Shown here in pieces: positions 1 to 3,847 of a stretch of 7,386 bases of DNA (position 1 is its first letter; every line of letters begins with the position of its first letter). Where the stretch lies: NCBI GenBank assembly GCA_964532175.1, contig CAZHGP010000052.1, positions 1 to 7,386 on the forward strand. Reading direction: 5' to 3'. This DNA comes from JAVZCJ01 sp964532175. Its GTDB lineage: Archaea > Thermoproteota > Nitrososphaeria_A > Caldarchaeales > JAVZCJ01. The notes below the pieces were generated by a model. The model saw nothing but the letters and a program-made list of their open reading frames with translations, ran no database searches and had not been told where the DNA came from. Made by a program: the position numbers and the translations under genes.

Positions 1-310
1 AAAGCTCGGTATAGGTAGAAAGAAAGAACAATGATTAATGGCATCAGATAAATGCCCATTGTTTTGGCAGGAAAGAAGTTATCAGTTTTCCTCTTTAAGT
101 ATCTATACTTAATAACTGCATACATTATGGCTGGCCAAAAACTCAACTTTAAATGCTCCCAAACACTTTCATTAACAGCTGAAAAAACACCAACTAAAGG
201 ATTTCTGCCAGATAACTCAAAAGTAAAGTGCAAAGCACTTCCAACAACTACTATAAAATTATGCCGACCAACTCAAAAATAAGAATTGGACTCATTTTAG
301 GATTGCTCAT
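1..310 (-). pseudogene. DUF6512-like membrane protein, N-terminal part, frameshifted and cut by window edge
   Basis: Seen: from ATG at 310 the frame gives MSNPKMSPILIFELVGII and then stops at 253-251. A second frame starting at 257 continues without a stop to the window edge. Adding one T to the T4 run (plus-strand A 255-258) joins them into about 103 residues. The joined protein has a hydrophobic segment at about residues 8-28, a conserved-looking N47-E48-x-x-W51-E52-H53 block, a second hydrophobic segment (about 58-66) and a third near the edge (about 85-100). From memory of the family, the sequence A-L-H-F-x-F-E-x-S-G-x-N-P-x-V-G-x-F-S-x-V-N-E-S-x-W-E-H-L-K is characteristic of DUF6512 membrane proteins, whose function is unknown. 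The start fits a TATA box centred about 26 nt upstream, implying a leaderless mRNA. Inference: the break is a sequencing or assembly error in a homopolymer or a true inactivation; intact codons on both sides favour an error or a very recent event. Confidence 0.72.
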
Positions 311-332
311 AACTTAAACCTTTTTAGAGGGC

Positions 333-342
333 TATATAAATA
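333..342 (-). promoter_or_regulatory. TATA box of the DUF6512-like gene
   Basis: On the minus strand the sequence reads TATTTATATA. Its centre is about 26-27 nt before the ATG at 310, so transcription should begin at or beside the start codon. A possible AGG lies 8 nt before the ATG but would fall outside such a transcript. Confidence 0.6.
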
Positions 343-388
343 TTTTAATTCCATTAGATTTTATAAATGATCGATTTTTAATAATATT

Positions 389-405
389 AAAAAAAGAAAA
401 AAAGG
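389..405 (-). terminator. Oligo-T terminator after the DUF4389 gene
   Basis: On the minus strand two runs of seven T, separated by one C, follow the stop codon of the DUF4389 gene by about 40 nt. Archaeal RNA polymerase terminates at such oligo-T tracts. A 12-bp perfect palindrome (AAATGCGCATTT, 418-429) lies between the stop and the T runs and could add a hairpin. Confidence 0.5.
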
Positions 406-446
406 AAATATTAGTTTAAATGCGCATTTTTTATGATAATATTTAA

Positions 447-950
447 TTAAGCTGGAGATCCTCCTGGTGTTTTGGATGGTTCCGGCTCCATTCCTAAGTC
501 TGGTCTTTTGTCTGTCATAAGTCCAAAGTATGGTGCTCTTCGCATTGTATAATTATAAATACGAGTATAATAAGTTGCACTATTTTTTATGAGTTTTGCT
601 TGCCAATTAAAAGCAGTTTTCCAACGTTTTCCAGCTATTAGAATTATGAAGAAGTTGATGACATTCAAAATTAATGCAACAACGCTATAAATTAGTATAA
701 GGATGCCAAAGACCAAAGAGTATACAAAACCAACTAACCAAGTTAGAAAGAACCATACAATTCTTACTAATAGTTCAAGGCGTGATGCTTTTTCATCAAA
801 AGGTATAGTTGCTGTTTGAATTATGTAAGATATAGGCACTTCTTCTACTACAGACTGGGACGATGGCATAGTTTGGGATGGCGTAACGGCATTATCAAAA
901 TGAATGCTAACATTAGTATTTTCAATTAAATAGGCATATTTAGATTCCAT
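447..950 (-). CDS. DUF4389 domain-containing membrane protein
   Basis: Predicted 167-residue integral membrane protein of unknown function. Seen: a polar N-terminal region (about residues 1-56); then a charged R57-L-E-L-L-V-R63 segment; then one long hydrophobic stretch (about 64-106) able to form two transmembrane helices; then G-K-R-W (107-110), an amphipathic segment rich in aromatic residues ending in Y-F-G-L-M-T-D-K-R-P, and a short Pro/Glu-rich tail. The pattern of two helices, a short G-[KR] turn, and an N-x-x-x-x-x-x-x-x-x-x-Y stretch leading to L-T-D-x-x-P is what I recall of DUF4389. I chose ATG at 950 over an in-frame TTG at 959 because the TATA box at 979-987 puts the transcription start near 957, giving a very short or absent leader. 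Three counted lines of the gene average about 34% G+C, slightly above leuS. It shares strand and order with the DUF6512-like gene, but that gene has its own TATA box. Confidence 0.75.
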   Translation of the reverse strand: MESKYAYLIENTNVSIHFDNAVTPSQTMPSSQSVVEEVPISYIIQTATIPFDEKASRLELLVRIVWFFLTWLVGFVYSLVFGILILIYSVVALILNVINFFIILIAGKRWKTAFNWQAKLIKNSATYYTRIYNYTMRRAPYFGLMTDKRPDLGMEPEPSKTPGGSPA

Positions 951-978
951 TACTATCAATTAGAAGTAGGAATGCTCA

Positions 979-987
979 TATTTAAAG
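979..987 (-). promoter_or_regulatory. TATA box of the DUF4389 gene
   Basis: The minus strand reads GAAGC then TTTAAATAT. The centre is about 33 nt before the ATG at 950, predicting a start near 957 and a leader of only a few bases. The box lies immediately downstream of tRNA-Val, so the tRNA terminator T-run and this promoter nearly overlap. Confidence 0.5.
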
Positions 988-995
988 CTTCGCTT

Positions 996-1001
996 AAAAA
1001 A
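996..1001 (-). terminator. Oligo-T after tRNA-Val
   Basis: Six T on the minus strand begin five bases after the discriminator base of tRNA-Val, as expected for an archaeal tRNA terminator. Confidence 0.4.
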
Positions 1002-1041
1002 TTAATGGGCTGGGCCGGATTTGAACCGGCGACTTCCACCT

Positions 1042-1054
1042 ATCTTAAATAATT
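1042..1054 (-). other. Canonical 37/38 intron of tRNA-Val (13 nt)
   Basis: Intron AATTATTTAAGAT. The exon CTTA (1060-1057) pairs perfectly with intron TAAG. Three-base bulges CGA and ATA sit on either side, each cut after its second base. Only six bases remain for the inner loop, so this is a minimal bulge-helix-bulge substrate. Confidence 0.85.
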
Positions 1055-1066
1055 CGTAAGGGTGGC

Positions 1067-1080
1067 TTTGGTAAATTTTT
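1067..1080 (-). other. Non-canonical 25/26 intron of tRNA-Val (14 nt)
   Basis: Intron AAAAATTTACCAAA lies between the D stem (ending C25 at 1081) and G26 (1066). Outer helix T-G-G (1089-1087) with C-C-A (1065-1063); central helix TGGG (1086-1083) with ACCA (1072-1069), three pairs plus a G-A mismatch; bulges AC|A and AA|G. The exact cut could shift by a base, but 14 nt must be removed for the arms to fit. Confidence 0.8.
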
Positions 1081-1130
1081 GTCCCACCAGGCTAGACCAC
1101 CAGCCCTTTTTATTTTCTTTTTTTAAATTT

Positions 1131-1142
1131 CTATATAAATAT
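1131..1142 (-). promoter_or_regulatory. TATA box of tRNA-Val
   Basis: The minus strand reads ATATTTATATAG. It is centred about 30 nt before the first base of the tRNA, a standard archaeal spacing that leaves a 5' leader of a few bases for RNase P to remove. Confidence 0.65.
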
Positions 1143-1425
1143 TTGAATTTTGCGTCTAAAAATTCATTTTTTAATTATATTTGAGAATATAAAAATTATT
1201 CTTAAAAATCTGATAATCGAAATCTAGTTTATTAAACTTACATTTTTTAGAAAAATTGGGTTTCATGAATTGAAGAAACTCTATGGTTATAAAGTTATAA
1301 AATTTTATTTAAAAACTCACACTTTTCCAACAGAATTTGTATTAGTGAAATTTTTATAATTCACAAAAAATGAATAAAATAATTGCTTAGTTACAAATTT
1401 TTTATGAAAAGCATTTTCTTAATAT

Positions 1426-1487
1426 TTTTCAGAAAAATAAAGTTGAAGTATTTTCAAAAACTTACTAAAAGTAAATTTTTCTGAAAA
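1426..1487. repeat. 13-bp inverted repeat enclosing a small hairpin
   Basis: TTTTCAGAAAAAT at 1426-1438 is the exact reverse complement of ATTTTTCTGAAAA at 1475-1487. The 36-nt interval contains a second hairpin, TTACT-aaa-AGTAA (1462-1474), extended outward by A5/T5 across one mismatched position. It could be a structured RNA element or a terminator-like fold, or chance in an AT-rich gap. No function can be assigned. Confidence 0.4.
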
Positions 1488-1538
1488 TGATTTAAAAGTT
1501 GATGATATTTCGGATTTTTTTTAAAAATTAGCAATATT

Positions 1539-1570
1539 ATTGCAAATGTTTATAAATAACTATTTGCAAT
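1539..1570. promoter_or_regulatory. Perfect 9-bp inverted repeat flanking the ATPase TATA box (possible operator)
   Basis: ATTGCAAAT (1539-1547) and ATTTGCAAT (1562-1570) are exact reverse complements, centres 23 bp apart. They bracket the TATA box TTTATAAATA (1549-1558) and sit where the upstream factor B element and the start region would be. GCAATATTATTGC (1531-1543), an overlapping 13-base palindrome, adds a third GCAAT-type half site. Inference: a dimeric repressor binding here would block TBP/TFB or polymerase access. Confidence 0.5.
1549..1558 (+). promoter_or_regulatory. TATA box of the ATPase gene
   Basis: TTTATAAATA is centred 25-26 nt before the ATG at 1579, predicting a leaderless transcript starting at the start codon. 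No ribosome binding site precedes the ATG, which agrees. Confidence 0.7.
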
Positions 1571-1578
1571 GAAAATGC

Positions 1579-2835
1579 ATGGAATCTCAAAATCCTTGGT
1601 GGTATAAAGAAATAGATAAAACCTATGAAGAATGGAAGAAGAAGGAAATAAAATGGATTCCACCAATAATTGAGCAATTTAAGCTTGAGCCTTTTTCTTT
1701 AAATTTTTTAGTTGGACCTCGACAAGTTGGAAAAACTACAGCTTTAAAAATTTGGATTTATGAAGAACTTTTGCCTAAATTGAATCCAAAATCCATATTC
1801 TATTTTTCATGCGAAGAACTTACTGATTTTAAAGAATTGGGAGAAGTTTTAGATAATTATGTTAGTTTTAAAAATGGGAATAAGATATCTTCTTCATTCA
1901 TTATTTTAGATGAAATAACTTTTGTAGAAGATTGGCATAGAGCTATTAAGATTCGTATTGATCGAGGTTTTTTTAAAAATGATGTAATCATAATAAGTGG
2001 CTCAGCTAGCCTAGAAATATTAAAACAAAAAGAATATTTTCCAGGAAGAAGAGGAAAGGGGAAAGATATCATATTCTATCCTTTAAGCTTTTCAGAATAT
2101 ATTAAAGCTTTAAGAAACTTAGAAACAGTAAAGAAAAACATTTTTCAAATTGAAGATTCAATGAAAATTAATAAAATTCATCAAGATTTATTTAATGAAC
2201 TTTTCAATAAATACTTGCTTACTGGTGGCTTTCCTTTATCTATAGAAGAAATGTATTCAAGGAATAGAATATCTTTTGAAACAAGGAAAATATACATGGA
2301 TTGGTTAAAAAATGATTTTGTAAAATTGGGAAGAAGCGAAGCATATATGAAAGAAGTTTTAGCTTATATAATTAATGCTAGATTATCTCCTATAAGTTGG
2401 TTAAGTATATCAAAAGAAACATCAATATCTTCTCCTCATACAACTCAAGCATATGTAGAAGATCTTGAAAAACTATTCATAGTTAAAGTTTTAAACTTCT
2501 TAGATACAAATTCAAAAATTCTTTATAGAAAAAATAAAAAAATCCATATTACTGATCCTTTCCTTTATGATACTATTTGTGAGTTCGTAAATATAAAGCC
2601 AATTGAAGAAGATAAACTTGAATCAATAGTAGCTACTCATTTAACTAGAAAGTATCCTACTTTCTATTGGAGAAATAAAACTGAAATAGACATTGTAATT
2701 ATGATAAATAAAAAACAATTTGGAATCGAAGTTAAAACTATATCAAGAAGCTGGATTAAGCCTAAGCATCTAAAAAATGTTTTAATATTAAATAAATTAC
2801 AAATACCTCTCTTTTTAGCAAGTATTGATATTTAA
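1579..2835 (+). CDS. Predicted ATPase, AAA_14 plus DUF4143 (COG1373 type)
   Basis: A 418-residue P-loop ATPase of the archaeal/bacterial COG1373 group, role unknown. Seen: Walker A G46-P-R-Q-V-G-K52-T53; Walker B ending I-I-L-D111-E112; sensor-like I-I-S-G-S-A-S around 140-144; then P-L-S-F-S-E-Y, typical of the family; a winged-helix-like middle region (about 240-300); and a C-terminal domain with E369-x-D371 and I-E384-V-K386, the spacing of a PDDEXK-like fold (DUF4143). Whether it cuts nucleic acid is not known; many relatives have this signature without a shown nuclease activity. The start ATG is fixed by the TATA box 25-26 nt upstream; two earlier ATGs (1569, 1575) are out of frame and lie before the predicted transcription start. 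It is the only complete + strand gene, placed between two tRNA genes, and its promoter carries an inverted repeat. Family members are patchy and often transferred, but base composition does not stand out here. Confidence 0.9.
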   Translation: MESQNPWWYKEIDKTYEEWKKKEIKWIPPIIEQFKLEPFSLNFLVGPRQVGKTTALKIWIYEELLPKLNPKSIFYFSCEELTDFKELGEVLDNYVSFKNGNKISSSFIILDEITFVEDWHRAIKIRIDRGFFKNDVIIISGSASLEILKQKEYFPGRRGKGKDIIFYPLSFSEYIKALRNLETVKKNIFQIEDSMKINKIHQDLFNELFNKYLLTGGFPLSIEEMYSRNRISFETRKIYMDWLKNDFVKLGRSEAYMKEVLAYIINARLSPISWLSISKETSISSPHTTQAYVEDLEKLFIVKVLNFLDTNSKILYRKNKKIHITDPFLYDTICEFVNIKPIEEDKLESIVATHLTRKYPTFYWRNKTEIDIVIMINKKQFGIEVKTISRSWIKPKHLKNVLILNKLQIPLFLASIDI

Positions 2836-2958
2836 ATATAAATTTTAATTATTTAATTATATTGCTATTAATATTCATAAGTTTTCTTATAGTTTGTAAT
2901 GCATACTAAATTAATATTAATTAAATAAAACGGGCCCGGCGGGATTTGAACCCGCGAT

Positions 2959-2975
2959 TTCCGGTTTAAATCAAT
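2959..2975 (-). other. Non-canonical 45/46 intron of tRNA-Arg (17 nt)
   Basis: Intron ATTGATTTAAACCGGAA. Exon CCGG (2981-2978, positions 40-43) pairs perfectly with intron CCGG (2964-2961), leaving three-base bulges AG|A and AA|A. The CCGG repeat makes other cut points give a similar mature length, but only 45/46 produces a clean four-pair central helix with two three-base bulges. Confidence 0.78.
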
Positions 2976-2998
2976 CTCCGGCTTAGAAGGCCGACGCC

Positions 2999-3015
2999 TT
3001 AGACTTTTTTATAAT
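2999..3015 (-). other. Non-canonical D-arm intron of tRNA-Arg, about 22/23 (17 nt)
   Basis: Seventeen bases between A22 and G23 must be removed to restore the D stem. The best fit pairs GGAT (3021-3018) with GTCT (3004-3001), including two G-U pairs, with bulges AA|A and AA|G. The A-rich junction leaves the exact cut uncertain by one or two bases. Confidence 0.68.
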
Positions 3016-3061
3016 TTATCCATACTAGGCCACGGGCCCACCCATCATTATATTTTTCTAA

Positions 3062-3073
3062 TTTTAATTTAAA
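3062..3073 (-). promoter_or_regulatory. TATA-like element of tRNA-Arg
   Basis: The minus strand reads TTTAAATTAAAA, centred about 28 nt before the tRNA. It is weaker than the tRNA-Val box but at the right spacing. Confidence 0.4.
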
Positions 3074-3088
3074 CATAGATATATTTAT

Positions 3089-3102
3089 TTTTTCATGAAA
3101 AA
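3089..3102. repeat. 14-bp palindrome after the DUF434 gene
   Basis: TTTTTCATGAAAAA is a perfect palindrome starting 4 nt after the DUF434 stop codon and just upstream of the tRNA-Arg promoter. It may help terminate the DUF434 transcript, but AT-rich palindromes arise easily here. Confidence 0.3.
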
Positions 3103-3105
3103 TAT

Positions 3106-3768
3106 TTAAAGCAAAAAAATTTGATCTTCTCTTTTCTCAATTTTTAATACATATTCTGGAAGATCAAAAAATTTCTCTACTTTTAATAATATTATTGAAT
3201 CGCTACTTAAAACTATTCCTTTTTCTTTAATTATTTTGCTATCAACACTTTTCTCAGTTATAGCATTCCCATTAATTTTTTCTTTCTCCATAATTTTTCT
3301 AGTTAATGCTGCTAATTCTCCACTTTTACTAACCATTGAATCATAATAAAAAATAGCTTCTTTTATTAATAATTCATTAAGTATTTTAATAATTTTATTT
3401 AATACTTTTATAGAATCTTCGTTCAATTTAAATCCATAATGAATTTCAGCAATATCTCTAATTACCCCATCATCACAATAAATTACTAATTGATTTTTTT
3501 GAATATTTTTTATAGTATTTAAAACATTGTATCCATCAATAATAACTTTCTCATTAATAAGTTGTTCTGCATTTACTTTTTTAGATTTTATAATTTTTGC
3601 TTCTTCCTCTTTTAAAACTCCTCTATAAAGAATTGAACGTTCAAATTTATTAAGAGAATATTTTTTTGAAACAAAATCTATTGCAAATTCTTTTCTATAA
3701 TCTCTATTTAATAAAAATCTTAAATCATATGCTGCTTCTTTTATTTTCTCAAAATCTATATTTAACAT
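3106..3768 (-). CDS. DUF434/DUF5616 domain protein (NYN/PIN-like)
   Basis: A 220-residue predicted cytosolic protein with no established function. Seen: an N-terminal helical region with A-A-x-D-L-R-x-L-L-N-R-x-Y (about 12-24) and L-Y-R-G-V (47-51), matching what I recall of DUF434. Then follow I-I-D78-G-Y-N-V-L; D98-D99-G-x-x-R-D104; a Y-Y-D-S-M-x-S-x-S-G-E-L-A motif; and a C-terminal S-S-D-S with hydrophobic neighbours. The I-D-G-Y-N start and scattered aspartates resemble NYN/PIN-type metal-dependent RNases (DUF5616 region), so an RNA-processing role is a reasonable guess but only that. I chose ATG at 3768; an in-frame TTG at 3780 adds four residues. A TATA-like TATTATAT (3821-3814) predicts transcription from about 3791, so both starts fit. 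It lies 79 nt after leuS on the same strand, with a T-run and this possible promoter between. Confidence 0.82.
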   Translation of the reverse strand: MLNIDFEKIKEAAYDLRFLLNRDYRKEFAIDFVSKKYSLNKFERSILYRGVLKEEEAKIIKSKKVNAEQLINEKVIIDGYNVLNTIKNIQKNQLVIYCDDGVIRDIAEIHYGFKLNEDSIKVLNKIIKILNELLIKEAIFYYDSMVSKSGELAALTRKIMEKEKINGNAITEKSVDSKIIKEKGIVLSSDSIILLKVEKFFDLPEYVLKIEKREDQIFLL

Positions 3769-3813
3769 TATATTCTTCAAACTCTATTTCTATTTAACAT
3801 TTTCTATCATAAG

Positions 3814-3821
3814 ATATAATA
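3814..3821 (-). promoter_or_regulatory. Possible TATA box of the DUF434 gene
   Basis: The minus strand reads TATTATAT, predicting a start near 3791 and a leader of about 23 nt to the ATG at 3768. Read-through from leuS could also supply the transcript. Confidence 0.35.
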
Positions 3822-3829
3822 GCTTTAAT

Positions 3830-3836
3830 AAAAAAA
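3830..3836 (-). terminator. Oligo-T terminator after leuS
   Basis: Seven T on the minus strand begin 11 nt after the leuS stop codon, within a T-rich stretch typical of archaeal intrinsic termination. Confidence 0.4.
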
Positions 3837-3847
3837 TAAATTATTTA

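Larger units (their letters stand above)
1006..1106 (-). tRNA. tRNA-Val (anticodon UAC) with two introns
   Basis: Seen: acceptor GGGCTGG/CCAGCCC (1106-1100 with 1013-1007), D stem GTCT/GGAC, anticodon stem CCACC/GGTGG (1065-1061, 1040-1036), variable loop AAGTC, T arm GCCGG-TTCAAAT-CCGGC, discriminator A at 1006, no encoded CCA. The anticodon TAC is at 1058-1056. Two insertions must be removed. One is a 14-nt intron at position 25/26 (1080-1067) with flanking helices TGG/CCA and TGGG/ACCA (one mismatch) and bulges AC|A and AA|G. The other is a 13-nt intron at the canonical 37/38 (1054-1042) with a perfect CTTA/TAAG central helix and bulges CG|A and AT|A. Removing both leaves a regular 74-nt tRNA including the discriminator. 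Known: A73 and anticodon A35-C36 are valine identity features. A TATA box lies about 26 nt upstream. Confidence 0.93.
1107..1578. other. AT-rich non-coding stretch between tRNA-Val and the ATPase gene
   Basis: I see no credible gene here on either strand; the longest ATG frame I noticed encodes about 26 residues of low-complexity sequence. The stretch holds the tRNA-Val promoter at its left end, several AT-rich inverted repeats (the clearest pairing 1426-1438 with 1475-1487), and the ATPase promoter with its inverted repeat at the right end. At this base composition part of the palindromic look is expected by chance. Confidence 0.6.
2931..3039 (-). tRNA. tRNA-Arg (anticodon UCU) with two non-canonical introns
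   Basis: Seen: acceptor GGGCCCG/CGGGCCC (3039-3033 with 2938-2932), discriminator G at 2931, no encoded CCA, D stem GCCT/AGGC, anticodon stem TCGGC/GCCGG (2994-2990, 2982-2978), anticodon loop CTTCTAA with TCT at 2987-2985, and T arm GCGGG-TTCAAAT-CCCGC (2955-2939). Seventeen extra bases lie in the D arm (3015-2999) and seventeen in the variable region (2975-2959). Removing both leaves a 75-nt tRNA (with discriminator) having the usual ten-base D loop and AGATC variable loop. The anticodon loop has no intron. Known: arginine tRNAs are recognised through C35 or anticodon bases with G or A at 73. A TATA-like element lies about 28 nt upstream, and T-rich sequence follows the 3' end. Confidence 0.93.

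Noticed and set aside
52..282. 76-residue plus-strand open frame
   Set aside because: It lies antisense to the DUF6512-like gene, whose conserved motifs are on the minus strand. It has no promoter at a suitable distance and its composition looks random.
951..959. TTG start at 959 for the DUF4389 protein
   Set aside because: ATG at 950 is a better start codon and fits the near-leaderless transcript predicted from the TATA box at 979-987.
1404..1484. Short plus-strand frame of 26 codons
   Set aside because: It is low-complexity Lys/Phe/Ile sequence expected in AT-rich DNA, and it overlaps the inverted repeat; nothing supports translation.
1569..1607. Out-of-frame ATGs at 1569 and 1575 just before the ATPase start
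   Set aside because: They open a frame of only 12 codons and lie upstream of the transcription start predicted from the TATA box.
1857..2072. 71-residue minus-strand open frame
   Set aside because: It is entirely antisense to the ATPase P-loop domain, with no promoter or recognisable motif.
2910..2921. ATTAATATTAAT palindrome between the ATPase gene and tRNA-Arg
   Set aside because: It is a pure A/T palindrome of a kind expected by chance here, with no position or partner suggesting function.
2960..2978. Placing the second tRNA-Arg intron at 39/40 to 43/44, using the CCGG direct repeat
   Set aside because: These cut points give the same mature length but no matching central helix; only 45/46 yields CCGG/CCGG with two three-base bulges.
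1107..3039. Integrated element with attachment sites at the tRNA genes
   Set aside because: I found no integrase gene and no second copy of either tRNA 3' end.
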